Counted from the first letter of the stretch, positions 17,406 to 26,667 are shown. The stretch: DNA of 64,000 nucleotides from Micromonospora rifamycinica (GCF_900090265.1 NZ_LT607752.1:5648001-5712000); one strand, 5' to 3'. Notes: a model not told the origin generated them from the letters alone. A program made the numbers and translations.

Positions 17406-18866
17406 TTAGGGGGTGGGGGTGTGGCGGGCGATGTTGCGGGCCATGCCGCCGAAGATGACGGCGTGGAAGGGGGCCACCGAGAGCCAGTAGAGGTGGCCGG
17501 GGAGGCCGCGTGGCAGGAAGACGGCGCGTTGGACGTAGCGGCTGCGGCCGTCGCCGAGAGGTTCGGCGCGCAGCTCCAGCCAGGCCCGGCCGGGCAGGCG
17601 CATCTCGGCGCGCAGCCGGAGCAGCGTGCCGGGGACGATCTCCTCGACCCGCCAGAAGTCCAGCGCCTCGCCCACCTGGAGCCGGTGCGGGTCGCGGCGG
17701 CCCCGGCGTAGCCCCACCCCGCCGACCAGCCGGTCCAGCCAACCGCGCACCGACCAGGCGAGCGGGAACGAGTACCAGCCGTGCTCACCACCGACGCCCT
17801 CGATGGTCCGCCAGAGCGCGGCCGGTGGCGCGTCGACCTCCTGCTCGCGCAGGTCGGTGTAGACCGTTCCGCCGGACCACTCCGGGTCCGTCGGCAGCGG
17901 CTCGGCCGGCGCGTCCGGACCGCTCGCGTTCGACCAGCGGGTCTCCACCTGGGCGTCGCGCACCCGGCTCAGGGCCAGCGCCACGGCGTCGTCGAAGCCG
18001 GTCAGTCCGCCCGGCGGGTCGGGCAGCCAGCGGGCGATGTCGTGCTCGTGGGTCACCGCCTCGTGGATCAGGCTCTCCACCAGGGGGCGGGCGATGGCGT
18101 TCGGCACCGGGGTGATCAACCCCACCCAGTGCGAGGAGAGCGCCGGGGTCAGCGGGCGCACCGGCACGATGATCCGGCGACGCAGCCCGGCGACCCGGGC
18201 GTACCGCTGCATCATCTCCCGGAAGGTCAGCACGTCCGGGCCGCCGATGTCGAAGGCCCGGTCCACCTCGGGCGGCAGGGTGGCACAGCCGACCAGGTAG
18301 CGCAGCACGTCCCGGACGGCGATCGGCTGGATCCGGTTGCGCACCCAGCGGGGGGTGACCATGGCCGGCAGGCGTTCGGTGAGGTAGCGCAGCATCTCGA
18401 ACGAGGCCGACCCGGACCCGATGATCACGGCGGCCCGCAGCACCACGGTGGGCACCTCACCGGCCAGCAGGATCCGCGCCACCTCGGCCCGGGACCGCAG
18501 GTGCGGCGAGGCCACCCCGCCGTCCGCCGTCGGCTCCGGTCCACCCAGGTAGACGATCCGGCGTACGCCGGCCGCCGCGGCGGCCTCGGCGAAGTGGGCG
18601 GCGGCCTCCCGGTCGGCCGCCTCGAAGTCGGCCCGGCCGAGCGAGTGCACCAGGTAGTACGCGACGTCGACGCCCGCGAAGGCGGCCGGCAGCGTCTCCG
18701 GTCGGCGCAGGTCGCCCTCGACCACCTCGGCCTCGGCGGCCCAGGGCACGTCGCGGAGCCGCCCGGCCTTGCGGGCCAGGCAGCGCACCTGGTGCCCCTC
18801 GGCGAGCAGTCGGGGCGCGAGTCGTCCACCGATGTAACCGGTGGCGCCGGTGACGAGGCATCTCAC
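17406..18866 (-). CDS. SDR-family NAD(P)-binding protein with DUF2867 domain
   Basis: 486 residues from GTG 18866 (GTG 18872 possible). The N-terminus VRCLVTGATGYIGGRLAPRL is an atypical/extended SDR Rossmann fold with TGATGYIG; the first ~300 residues resemble NmrA-like epimerases. The C-terminal ~170 residues are a DUF2867 (SRPBCC-like) domain, a known fusion. The enzymatic reaction is unknown. It is divergent from the ATP synthase cluster with only a 35-bp gap. The open frame continues upstream to 19442 but that part lies antisense to atpI and is not coding. Confidence 0.87.
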   Translation of the reverse strand: MRCLVTGATGYIGGRLAPRLLAEGHQVRCLARKAGRLRDVPWAAEAEVVEGDLRRPETLPAAFAGVDVAYYLVHSLGRADFEAADREAAAHFAEAAAAAGVRRIVYLGGPEPTADGGVASPHLRSRAEVARILLAGEVPTVVLRAAVIIGSGSASFEMLRYLTERLPAMVTPRWVRNRIQPIAVRDVLRYLVGCATLPPEVDRAFDIGGPDVLTFREMMQRYARVAGLRRRIIVPVRPLTPALSSHWVGLITPVPNAIARPLVESLIHEAVTHEHDIARWLPDPPGGLTGFDDAVALALSRVRDAQVETRWSNASGPDAPAEPLPTDPEWSGGTVYTDLREQEVDAPPAALWRTIEGVGGEHGWYSFPLAWSVRGWLDRLVGGVGLRRGRRDPHRLQVGEALDFWRVEEIVPGTLLRLRAEMRLPGRAWLELRAEPLGDGRSRYVQRAVFLPRGLPGHLYWLSVAPFHAVIFGGMARNIARHTPTP

Positions 18867-18887
18867 GGTCACCAGTGTGCGGCTCCG

Positions 18888-18893
18888 TAGACT
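18888..18893 (+). promoter_or_regulatory. -10 box at head of ATP synthase cluster
   Basis: TAGACT, identical to the -10 boxes before rho and atpC, 8 nt before GTG 18902. If used, transcription would begin at or next to that GTG. No clear -35. Confidence 0.45.
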
Positions 18894-18901
18894 TCTTCGC
18901 T

Positions 18902-19009
18902 GTGGAGAACGCGAAGCGCATCTCGTGGGGGCCGTGCCCGGCGTGGCCCGGCACCGGTCCGGAGCACGTCGACCGGGCCGGCGGCTGCCGGGCGTACCGG
19001 CGTGGCTGA
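18902..19009 (+). CDS. possible 35-residue leaderless small protein before atpI
   Basis: GTG 18902 follows the TAGACT box by 8 nt and opens a frame of 35 residues (starts MENAKRISWGPCP, contains two Cys). It stops at TGA 19007-19009, overlapping the start of the atpI-like gene (GTG 19002) by 8 nt, as in a translationally coupled pair. Not recognised. It may be a real small protein, a coupling leader, or chance. Confidence 0.35.
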   Translation: MENAKRISWGPCPAWPGTGPEHVDRAGGCRAYRRG

Positions 19010-19433
19010 GCCCGGGGTGCGCGCAGCCGTGGCGGCCGACGACCGGGGCTGGCGGCTGCGCCACCTGCCGGTGCTGCTGGTCGCCTCGGCGGTGCTGGGC
19101 GCGGTGGCGGCGCTGGTCGGCGCGGTGACCGGCGGTGGTACGGCGGCGGCCGGCGCGGCGGCCGGGGTGGCGGTGACGGTGCTCAGCTACACCCTGAGCA
19201 CCGTGGTGCTGGCCCGGGCCGACGCGATCAACCCGCAGCTGGTGCTTCCGCTCGGGCTGGGCCTGTACGCCGTGAAGTTCACCGTCCTGGGCGTGGTGAT
19301 GGTGGCGGTGGCGTCGGCCGGGTGGGACGGGCTGGTGCCGCTCTGTGTCGGCATCGTGGCCGGGGTGGTGGTCTGGACCGGAGTGCACATCTGGTGGCTG
19401 ACCAGGGTGTTTTCCCATCGACCCGGGAGCTGA
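19002..19433 (+). CDS. AtpI-like membrane protein (ATP synthase subunit I family)
   Basis: 143 residues from GTG 19002. Four hydrophobic spans (~residues 24-42, 46-68, 82-104, 109-131) and a short charged N-terminus, the pattern of the actinobacterial ATP synthase I family encoded ahead of atpB. AtpI-type proteins assist assembly of the c-ring or Mg2+ supply. Identification rests mainly on topology and location. A 173-bp gap with a likely promoter separates it from the next gene. Confidence 0.75.
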   Translation: MAEPGVRAAVAADDRGWRLRHLPVLLVASAVLGAVAALVGAVTGGGTAAAGAAAGVAVTVLSYTLSTVVLARADAINPQLVLPLGLGLYAVKFTVLGVVMVAVASAGWDGLVPLCVGIVAGVVVWTGVHIWWLTRVFSHRPGS

Positions 19434-19606
19434 CCGTCCCAATTGGTGGACATCCGCGCGACTGTGGGCGTGCGGTCATTCTCTCACTGGCCGAAGGGGA
19501 GTACCGTGCCCCCAGACGAAGGAGCCCGCCCGACGCCCACACAACGACGGTTGTGCGGGGGGTGAGGCACAGCCTCGTCTCTCCGGCTGATATCGTTCGC
19601 CCCGTC

Positions 19607-19843
19607 ATGGCTGATGACCGAACCCCCCAACCCACCGGCGGTCCGGGCGACGTTCCGACCGGCGCCGGTCAGGGCTGGACCGCGCTCTCGTACCTCATCG
19701 GGGGCATGCTCGTCTGGGGTTTCATCGGCTGGCTGGTCGACCAGTGGCTCGACTCCGGCGGCATCGCCACCGGGATCGGTGTCGTGCTCGGCATGGCCGG
19801 GGGGATCATCCTGGTCGTCCGCCGGCTCGGCACGCCTACATAG
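19607..19843 (+). CDS. AtpZ/AtpI-type small membrane protein
   Basis: 78 residues from ATG 19607. A hydrophilic Pro/Gly-rich N-terminus is followed by two spans: GMLVWGFIGWLVDQWL (~residues 32-47) and IGVVLGMAGGIILVVRRL (~residues 56-73). The paired-span AtpZ fold is typical of the first gene of many ATP synthase operons and is implicated in c-ring assembly or Mg2+/Ca2+ transport. 11 nt before atpB. A longer in-frame extension upstream has no ribosome site. Confidence 0.8.
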   Translation: MADDRTPQPTGGPGDVPTGAGQGWTALSYLIGGMLVWGFIGWLVDQWLDSGGIATGIGVVLGMAGGIILVVRRLGTPT

Positions 19844-19854
19844 GAAGGGACGCG

Positions 19855-20652
19855 GTGTTCGGACAGGCGAACGTCCTGGCAGCGGGCCAGGCGGCATTCC
19901 CACCCAGCGTGGAGGACTTCTACCTGCCCAGCATCCTGCCCTGGGGTGCACACGACTCGTACTGGTTCACCAAGATCACGGCGATGGTGTGGGTCGCCGC
20001 CGGCATCCTGATCATCTTCTTCCTGGCGACCTACCGGAAGCCGCAGCTGGTCCCGACCAAGAAGCAGTGGCTCGCCGAGTCGATCTACGGCTTCGTGCGG
20101 AACAACATCGCGGTCGACATGCTCGGGCACCGGGGGGTGCGGTTCGCGCCGTACTTCACCACGCTGTTCTGCTTCGTGCTGCTGACCAACTTCTTCGCGA
20201 TCGTGCCGCTGTTCCAGATCTCGCCGAACTCGCACATCGCCTTCCCGGCGATCCTCGCGGTGATCAGCTACGTGCTGTTCAACTACATCGGCATCCGGCA
20301 GCACGGCTTCGTGAAGTACTTCAAGAACTCTCTGGTTCCGCCGGCGCCCTGGTTCATCCTGCCGCTGCTGATCCCGATCGAGCTCTTCTCGACCTTCATC
20401 GTCCGGCCGTTCTCGCTGGCCGTACGTCTGTTCGCCAACATGTTCGCCGGGCACATGCTGCTGCTGGTCTTCACCCTCGGCGGCTTCGCGATGCTCAGCG
20501 CCAACGCCTGGCTGGCACCGGTCTCGGTGCTGTCCTGGGTGATGACCATCGCGCTCACCTTCCTCGAATTCCTGGTCATCTGCCTGCAGGCCTACGTCTT
20601 CACCGTCCTCACCGCAAGCTACGTGCAGGGCGCGCTCGCCGACGAGCACTGA
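19855..20652 (+). CDS. atpB: F0F1 ATP synthase subunit a
   Basis: 265 residues from GTG 19855, after AGGAAGGGA. Six hydrophobic spans; the proton-channel helix contains the essential arginine in RPFSLAVRLFANMFAGHMLL (~residues 182-201; Arg ~189 corresponds to E. coli R210), and the late helix has LEFLVICLQAYVFTVL. Forms the stator half-channels of F0. The proximal start inside an AtpZ-overlapping frame is excluded by the ribosome site. Confidence 0.95.
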   Translation: MFGQANVLAAGQAAFPPSVEDFYLPSILPWGAHDSYWFTKITAMVWVAAGILIIFFLATYRKPQLVPTKKQWLAESIYGFVRNNIAVDMLGHRGVRFAPYFTTLFCFVLLTNFFAIVPLFQISPNSHIAFPAILAVISYVLFNYIGIRQHGFVKYFKNSLVPPAPWFILPLLIPIELFSTFIVRPFSLAVRLFANMFAGHMLLLVFTLGGFAMLSANAWLAPVSVLSWVMTIALTFLEFLVICLQAYVFTVLTASYVQGALADEH

Positions 20653-20658
20653 TCCACC

Positions 20659-20722
20659 GGGCGGGGGTTCGCCAGCGAACACCGGTCCACGGGCGGGGGC
20701 TCGCGAGCGAGCACTGGTCCAC
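20659..20722 (+). repeat. two tandem 32-bp repeats between atpB and atpE
   Basis: GGGCGGGGGTTCGCCAGCGA... (20659-20690) and GGGCGGGGGCTCGCGAGCGA... (20691-20722) match in about 27 of 32 positions. The end of atpB (…GAGCACTGATCCAC) matches the repeat's tail, as though the end of the gene had been duplicated twice. Each unit contains a short inverted repeat (TTCGCCAGCGAA; CTCGCGAG). Could modulate the excess of atpE expression over atpB. Confidence 0.7.
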
Positions 20723-20784
20723 CGCAACAACCCGTTGTCGTCCCGCGTGAGAGTCACGCGAGATACCCAGGAGGAACCACACCC

Positions 20785-21018
20785 ATGGACGCTAGCGTTC
20801 TCGCCGAGGTCACCGGCAGCACCGCCGCCATCGGCTACGGCCTCGCCGCCATCGGCCCGGGCATCGGCGTCGGCCTGGTCTTCGCCGCCTACATCCAGTC
20901 GACCGCCCGCCAGCCGGAGTCGTCCCGGATGACCCTGCCGTACGTCTGGATCGGCTTCGCCGTCATCGAGGCGCTCGCGCTGCTGGGCATCGCCTTCGGC
21001 TTCATCTGGGCCGGCTGA
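20785..21018 (+). CDS. atpE: F0F1 ATP synthase subunit c
   Basis: 77 residues, ATG 20785 preceded by a strong AGGAGG. Two-helix hairpin: Gly/Ala-rich helix 1 (GLAAIGPGIGVGLVF) and helix 2 WIGFAVIEALALLGIAFGF with the proton-carrying Glu (residue ~64). The c-ring forms the rotor. The strong ribosome site fits the 9-15 copies needed per complex. Confidence 0.97.
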   Translation: MDASVLAEVTGSTAAIGYGLAAIGPGIGVGLVFAAYIQSTARQPESSRMTLPYVWIGFAVIEALALLGIAFGFIWAG

Positions 21019-21046
21019 CCCAGTCCCGCAGACCAGGAGGTCATCC

Positions 21047-21586
21047 ATGTACTTCCTCGCCGCTGAGGGTGGTGAGTCGACGCACAACCCGATCCTTCCG
21101 ATCTGGCAGGAGATCGTGGTCGGCAGCGTCGCCTTCGCCGTGCTCTGCTTCGTACTGATGAAGTTCGTCTTCCCGCGCATGGAGCAGACGTTCCAGGCCC
21201 GGGTGGACGCGATCGAGGGCGGCATCAAACGTGCCGAGGCCGCCCAGGCCGAGGCCAACCAGCTCCTCGAGCAGTACCGCGCGCAGCTCGCCGAGGCGCG
21301 TACCGACGCCGCCAAGATCCGGGACGACGCCCGGGCCGACGCGGAGGGCATCCGGCAGGACATCCTCGGCAAGGCGCGGGAAGAGTCCGACCGGATCATC
21401 GCGGCCGGCAAGGAGCAGCTCGCCGCGGAGCGGGCCACCATCGTGCGCGAGCTGCGTACCGAGGTGGGCACGATCGCGGTCGACCTGGCCAGCAAGATCG
21501 TCGGTGAGTCGCTGGCCGACGAGGCCCGCCGCAAGGGCACCGTCGACCGGTTCCTGAGCAACCTCGAGAGCACGGGGGCCCGCTGA
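21047..21586 (+). CDS. atpF: F0F1 ATP synthase subunit b
   Basis: 179 residues, ATG 21047 after AGGAGGTCATCC. One N-terminal membrane helix (~residues 22-42, IVVGSVAFAVLCFVLMKFVF), then a long charged Ala/Glu/Arg-rich coiled coil (~50-165), the peripheral stalk. Overlaps atpH by one base (TGATG). Confidence 0.96.
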   Translation: MYFLAAEGGESTHNPILPIWQEIVVGSVAFAVLCFVLMKFVFPRMEQTFQARVDAIEGGIKRAEAAQAEANQLLEQYRAQLAEARTDAAKIRDDARADAEGIRQDILGKAREESDRIIAAGKEQLAAERATIVRELRTEVGTIAVDLASKIVGESLADEARRKGTVDRFLSNLESTGAR

Positions 21587-22407
21587 TGCAGGCCGCCAGC
21601 CGGGAGTCGTACGCCGCCGCGGCCGAGCGCCTCGACGCGTACGTCCGCGGTGCGGAGCCGTCGGCGGTGGCCACCACCGCCGACGACATCCTCGCCGTCG
21701 CCGCCCTGCTGCGGGGCGAGCCGCGGCTACGCCGGGCGCTGTCCGACCCGGCCCGCAGCGGTGCCGACCGTTCGGCGCTGCTCGACGGCATCCTGGCCGG
21801 CAAGATCGGCGCGGACGCGCTCGGCCTGCTGTCCGGCCTGGTGTCCGGCCGTTGGTCGACGCCGTCGGAGCTGCTCGACGGCACCGAGCGACTCGGGGTG
21901 GAGGCGTTGCTGGCCAGCGCCGACTCCGCCGGTGACCTCGGTGAGGTCGAGGACGAGTTGTTCCGCTTCGGTCAGGTGGTCTCCGGTCAGTCCGCGCTCT
22001 CCGCGGCGCTGGCCGACCCGGTCGCCCCGGCCGGGCAGCGGGCCGCGCTGGCCCGCGAACTGCTCGCCGGCAAGGCCCGTCCGGTCACCGTCCGCCTCGT
22101 CGAGGTGGCCCTCGGCGGGTTCGGGGGACGCTCCTTCACCGGGGCGCTCACCCGGCTGGTCGAGCTGGCCGCCGACCGGCGGGACCGCCAGGTCGCGTAC
22201 GTGACCGTGGCCGCCCCGTTGAGTGAGGCCGACGAGCAGCGGCTCGGTGCCCGGCTTTCCGCGATGTACGGTCGAGAGGTTTCCGTCAAGCAGACGGTCG
22301 ACCCGGAGGTGCTCGGTGGGGTGAGCGTGCGGGTCGGTTCCGACCTGTACGACGGCACCGTCCTGCGCCGCCTCAACGAGACCCGCAACGCGCTCGTGAA
22401 GCGCTGA
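21586..22407 (+). CDS. atpH: F0F1 ATP synthase subunit delta
   Basis: 273 residues, ATG 21586 coupled to atpF. The C-terminal OSCP motif GGVSVRVGSDLYDGTVLRRL (~residues 244-263) is diagnostic. Actinobacterial delta subunits are longer than the ~177 of E. coli; this length is normal for the group. Connects the b stalk to the F1 head. Confidence 0.94.
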   Translation: MQAASRESYAAAAERLDAYVRGAEPSAVATTADDILAVAALLRGEPRLRRALSDPARSGADRSALLDGILAGKIGADALGLLSGLVSGRWSTPSELLDGTERLGVEALLASADSAGDLGEVEDELFRFGQVVSGQSALSAALADPVAPAGQRAALARELLAGKARPVTVRLVEVALGGFGGRSFTGALTRLVELAADRRDRQVAYVTVAAPLSEADEQRLGARLSAMYGREVSVKQTVDPEVLGGVSVRVGSDLYDGTVLRRLNETRNALVKR

Positions 22408-22495
22408 CCAGCGGCCTCGCCGCCCCTTTGATCGACGCCATTCGGACCGGTCGGTACTAGGTATCCCGGGCCCCTGATACTTAAGGAAGCAGAGG

Positions 22496-24139
22496 ATGGC
22501 CGAGCTGACCATCTCGACGGAGGAGATCCGCGGCGCCCTGGAGCGCTACGTCTCCTCCTACTCGACCGACGTCTCCCGCGAGGAGGTCGGCACCGTCGCC
22601 GACACCGGTGACGGCATCGCCCACGTCGAGGGCCTGCCCTCGACCATGACCAACGAACTCCTGGAGTTCGAGGACGGCACGCTCGGCGTGGCGTTGAACC
22701 TCGACGTCCGGGAGATCGGTGTCGTCGTTCTCGGTGACTCCGCCAAGCTGGAGGAGGGGCAGCGCGTCAAGCGCACCGGCCGGGTGCTCTCCGTACCGGT
22801 CGGCGACGCCTTCCTCGGCCGCGTGGTCAACGCGCTCGGCCAGCCGATCGACGGCCTCGGCGACATCGCCGACGAGGGCTACCGCGAGCTGGAGCTCCAG
22901 GCCCCCAACGTGATGTCCCGGCAGTCCGTCGACGAGCCGCTGCAGACCGGTATCAAGGCGATCGACGCGATGACCCCGATCGGTCGGGGCCAGCGGCAGC
23001 TGATCATCGGCGACCGGAAGACCGGCAAGACCACCGTCGCGCTGGACACCATCCTCAACCAGCGGGACAACTGGCGCTCCGGCGACCCGAAGAAGCAGGT
23101 CCGCTGCATCTACGTCGCCATCGGCCAGAAGGCCTCCACGATCGCCTCGATCAAGGGCATCCTGGAGGACGCGGGCGCGCTGGAGTACACCACCATCGTG
23201 GCCTCCCCGGCGTCCGACCCGGCCGGCTTCAAGTACCTCGCCCCCTACACCGGCTCGTCCATCGGGCAGCACTGGATGTACGGCGGCAAGCACGTCCTGA
23301 TCGTCTTCGACGACCTGAGCAAGCAGGCCGAGGCGTACCGGGCCGTGTCGCTGCTGCTGCGTCGCCCGCCGGGCCGTGAGGCGTACCCGGGTGACGTCTT
23401 CTACCTGCACTCCCGCCTGCTGGAGCGCTGCGCGAAGCTCTCCGACGAGCTGGGCGGCGGCTCGATGACCGGCCTGCCGATCATCGAGACGAAGGCCAAC
23501 GACATCTCGGCCTTCATCCCGACCAACGTCATCTCCATCACCGACGGCCAGATCTTCCTGGAGTCCGACCTGTTCAACCAGGGCGTCCGGCCGGCCATCA
23601 ACGTCGGTACCTCGGTCTCCCGGGTCGGCGGCGCCGCCCAGATGAAGCCGATGAAGAAGGTCTCCGGCTCGCTGCGGCTCAACCTGGCCCAGTTCCGTGA
23701 GCTGGAGGCGTTCGCCGCCTTCGCCTCCGACCTGGACAAGGCCTCACAGGCCCAGCTGAACCGGGGTTCCCGGCTGGTCGAGCTGCTCAAGCAGCCGAAC
23801 TACTCGCCGTACCCGGTGCAGGAGCAGGTCGTCTCGGTCTGGGCCGGCGTCGAGGGCAAGCTGGACGACGTCCCGGTCGGCGAGATCCGGCGCTTCGAGT
23901 CGGAGTTCCTCCAGTACCTGCGGCACAAGCACGAGGGTGTGCTGGCCTCGATCGCGGACGGCAAGTGGGGCGACGACCTCTCGTCCTCGCTCGACTCGGC
24001 CATCACCGAGTTCAAGCAGGTCTTCCTCGGCAAGGCCGACGAGCACCGGGTCAACGACGCGCCGGCGAAGCCGCTGGAGGGCGAGTCGGACCGGGAGACG
24101 GTCACCCGCTACTCCGGCGGCGACGCCGAGAAGCAGTAG
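22496..24139 (+). CDS. atpA: F0F1 ATP synthase subunit alpha
   Basis: 547 residues, ATG 22496 with AAGGAAGCAGAGG upstream. Nucleotide-binding domain with P-loop GDRKTGKT (~residues 171-178), and the conserved VGTSVSRVGGAAQ at ~366-378. The C-terminal extension (~25-30 residues beyond the E. coli end, ETVTRYSGGDAEKQ) resembles the actinobacterial extension that in mycobacteria suppresses ATP hydrolysis. Here, with epsilon lacking its inhibitory domain, that tail could be the main brake (inference). Confidence 0.97.
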   Translation: MAELTISTEEIRGALERYVSSYSTDVSREEVGTVADTGDGIAHVEGLPSTMTNELLEFEDGTLGVALNLDVREIGVVVLGDSAKLEEGQRVKRTGRVLSVPVGDAFLGRVVNALGQPIDGLGDIADEGYRELELQAPNVMSRQSVDEPLQTGIKAIDAMTPIGRGQRQLIIGDRKTGKTTVALDTILNQRDNWRSGDPKKQVRCIYVAIGQKASTIASIKGILEDAGALEYTTIVASPASDPAGFKYLAPYTGSSIGQHWMYGGKHVLIVFDDLSKQAEAYRAVSLLLRRPPGREAYPGDVFYLHSRLLERCAKLSDELGGGSMTGLPIIETKANDISAFIPTNVISITDGQIFLESDLFNQGVRPAINVGTSVSRVGGAAQMKPMKKVSGSLRLNLAQFRELEAFAAFASDLDKASQAQLNRGSRLVELLKQPNYSPYPVQEQVVSVWAGVEGKLDDVPVGEIRRFESEFLQYLRHKHEGVLASIADGKWGDDLSSSLDSAITEFKQVFLGKADEHRVNDAPAKPLEGESDRETVTRYSGGDAEKQ

Positions 24140-24148
24140 GGCTGACTC

Positions 24149-25078
24149 ATGGCGGCCCAGGTACGCGTTCTTCGCCAGCGGATCCGTTCGGCGAAGGGGA
24201 TGAAGAAGATCACCAAGGCGATGGAGCTCGTCGCGACGAGCCGCATCGCCAAGGCCCAGGCCCGGGTGACGGCGTCCCTGCCGTACGCCCAGGCGATCAC
24301 CGGCGTGCTCACCGCGCTGGCCTCGAACGCCCGGATCGACCACCCGCTGCTCACCCCGCGCGAGCGGGTGCGGCGGGCGGGCGTCCTGCTGGTCACCTCG
24401 GACCGGGGCCTGGCCGGTGGGTACAGCTCCAACGCGATCAGGACCGCCGAGTCGCTGATCGCCCGGCTCACCGCCGACGGCAAGGAGCCGGTGCTCTACG
24501 TCATCGGGCGCAAGGGCCTGACGTTCTACCGGTTCCGCAACCGGAAGATCGCGGCGAACTGGACCGGCTTCTCGGAGCAGCCCACCTTCGCCGACGCCCG
24601 CGAGGTCGGCGAGACGCTGATCGCGGCGTTCACCGCCGGGGCGGACGACACCGACGGTGACGCCGGGCCGGACGGCGTGCTCGGCATCGACGAGCTGCAC
24701 ATCGTCTACACCGAGTTCCACAGCCTGATGACCCAGAACCCGGTCACGAAGATCATCGGTCCGATGCAGGTCGAGGACCGGCCGCGCTCCGAGGGGCTGC
24801 TGCCGGCGTACGAGTTCGAGCCGGAGGCGGAGTCGCTGCTCGACGCGCTGTTGCCGAAGTACATCAACACGCGGATCTACGCGGCGTTGCTGGAGTCGGC
24901 GGCGAGCGAGTCGGCGGCCCGGCGGCGGGCGATGAAGAGCGCCACCGACAACGCCGAAGAGATGATCGAGAAGTACACGCGTGAGATGAACTCGGCCCGC
25001 CAGGCCGGGATCACCCAGGAGATCAGTGAGATCGTCGGCGGCGCGAACGCGCTGGCCGCGTCGGGAAGTGAAGTGTGA
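24149..25078 (+). CDS. atpG: F0F1 ATP synthase subunit gamma
   Basis: 309 residues, ATG 24149. N-terminal RIRSAKGMKKITKAMELVA and the C-terminal helix ending in RQAGITQEISEIVGGANAL, both diagnostic; these form the rotating coiled coil. The loop DDTDGDAGPDGVLG (~residues 165-178) matches the position of the small actinobacteria-specific gamma loop. Its stop overlaps the atpD start. Confidence 0.96.
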   Translation: MAAQVRVLRQRIRSAKGMKKITKAMELVATSRIAKAQARVTASLPYAQAITGVLTALASNARIDHPLLTPRERVRRAGVLLVTSDRGLAGGYSSNAIRTAESLIARLTADGKEPVLYVIGRKGLTFYRFRNRKIAANWTGFSEQPTFADAREVGETLIAAFTAGADDTDGDAGPDGVLGIDELHIVYTEFHSLMTQNPVTKIIGPMQVEDRPRSEGLLPAYEFEPEAESLLDALLPKYINTRIYAALLESAASESAARRRAMKSATDNAEEMIEKYTREMNSARQAGITQEISEIVGGANALAASGSEV

Positions 25079-26535
25079 TGACTGTATCCGCAGTTGCCGG
25101 GGGACCGGCAGAGACCAGGACGGCCACCGGTCGTGTGGTCCGGGTCATCGGCCCGGTCGTCGACGCCGAGTTCCCGCGCGACGCCATGCCGACCCTGTTC
25201 AACGCCCTGCACGTCGAGGTCAACCTGTCCGGCGGTGAGAAGACGCTGACCCTGGAGGTCGCCCAGCACCTGGGTGACAACCTGGTCCGGGCCATCTCCA
25301 TGCAGCCGACCGACGGTCTGGTCCGGGGCGCCGAGGTGGTCGACACCGGCTCCCCGATCACCGTCCCGGTGGGCGACGCGGTCAAGGGCCACGTCTTCAA
25401 CGCCATCGGCGAGTGCCTCAACCTCACCGAGGGCGAGACGCTCGACGCGGACGACCGGTGGGGCATCCACCGCAAGGCCCCCGCCTTCGCGGACCTGGAG
25501 CCGAAGACCGAGATGCTGGAGACCGGCATCAAGGTCATCGACCTGCTCGCCCCGTACGTCAAGGGCGGCAAGATCGGCCTGTTCGGCGGCGCGGGCGTGG
25601 GCAAGACGGTGCTCATCCAGGAGATGATCACCCGGGTGGCCCGGAACTTCGGTGGTACCTCGGTCTTCGCCGGTGTGGGTGAGCGCACCCGTGAGGGCAA
25701 CGACCTCATCGCCGAGATGACCGAGTCCGGCGTCATCGACAAGACCGCGCTGGTCTACGGCCAGATGGACGAGCCGCCGGGCACCCGGCTGCGGGTGGCG
25801 CTCTCCGCGCTGACCATGGCCGAGTACTTCCGGGACGTCAAGAAGCAGGAGGTGCTGCTCTTCATCGACAACATCTTCCGCTTCACCCAGGCCGGCTCCG
25901 AGGTCTCCACCCTGCTCGGCCGGATGCCGAGCGCGGTGGGCTACCAGCCGACCCTGGCCGACGAGATGGGCGAGCTCCAGGAGCGGATCACCTCCGTCCG
26001 GGGCCAGGCCATCACCTCGCTCCAGGCGATCTACGTGCCCGCCGACGACTACACCGACCCGGCGCCGGCCACCACCTTCGCCCACCTGGACGCGACCACC
26101 AACCTGGAGCGGTCGATCTCCGACAAGGGCATCTACCCGGCCGTGGACCCGCTGGCGTCCTCGTCCCGGATCCTCGCCCCGGAGTTCGTCGGCGAGGAGC
26201 ACTTCACGGTGGCCACCGAGGTCAAGCGCATCCTCCAGCGCTACAAGGACCTCCAGGACATCATCGCCATCCTCGGTATCGAGGAGCTCTCGGAGGAGGA
26301 CAAGCTCACCGTCGGCCGGGCCCGTCGGATCGAGCGCTTCCTCTCCCAGAACACCTACGCCGCCGAGCAGTTCACCGGTGTGCCGGGCTCGACGGTCGCG
26401 ATCGCCGAGACCATCGAGGCGTTCAAGAAGATCAGCGAGGGTGAGTACGACCACTTCCCCGAGCAGGCCTTCTTCATGTGCGGTGGTCTGGAGGACCTGG
26501 AGCGCAAGGCGAAGGAGCTGATGTCGGAGGGCTGA
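25078..26535 (+). CDS. atpD: F0F1 ATP synthase subunit beta
   Basis: 485 residues from ATG 25078 (GTG 25075 possible), overlapping atpG by one base. P-loop GGAGVGKT (~residues 165-172), catalytic GERTREGNDL, and the DELSEEDKLTVGRARRIERF-like C-terminal region (DELSEED replaced by EELSEED). Catalytic subunit of F1. Followed by a strong terminator, so atpC is not co-transcribed from here. Confidence 0.97.
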   Translation: MTVSAVAGGPAETRTATGRVVRVIGPVVDAEFPRDAMPTLFNALHVEVNLSGGEKTLTLEVAQHLGDNLVRAISMQPTDGLVRGAEVVDTGSPITVPVGDAVKGHVFNAIGECLNLTEGETLDADDRWGIHRKAPAFADLEPKTEMLETGIKVIDLLAPYVKGGKIGLFGGAGVGKTVLIQEMITRVARNFGGTSVFAGVGERTREGNDLIAEMTESGVIDKTALVYGQMDEPPGTRLRVALSALTMAEYFRDVKKQEVLLFIDNIFRFTQAGSEVSTLLGRMPSAVGYQPTLADEMGELQERITSVRGQAITSLQAIYVPADDYTDPAPATTFAHLDATTNLERSISDKGIYPAVDPLASSSRILAPEFVGEEHFTVATEVKRILQRYKDLQDIIAILGIEELSEEDKLTVGRARRIERFLSQNTYAAEQFTGVPGSTVAIAETIEAFKKISEGEYDHFPEQAFFMCGGLEDLERKAKELMSEG

Positions 26536-26553
26536 GTCCCCCGACGGTCTCCA

Positions 26554-26588
26554 CGAAGGCCACCCCGGTGCATCCGGGGTGGCCTTCG
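26554..26588 (+). terminator. hairpin after atpD
   Basis: Perfect 15-bp stem (26554-26568 with 26574-26588, arm CGAAGGCCACCCCGG) with loop TGCAT, 18 nt after the atpD stop. The arm is nearly the same style as the rho terminator. It places a transcription end inside the ATP synthase cluster. Confidence 0.8.
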
Positions 26589-26667
26589 GCGTCGTCGTGG
26601 CTGGTGGGGGCCGGTGTCCGGTTACCGGGCACGCGGCTCCCAGGCGGGCGAGGTACCGTTTCGAGCG

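Noticed and set aside
19614..20750. 378-residue frame across atpZ/atpB
   Set aside because: Out-of-frame shadow of the two ATP synthase genes.
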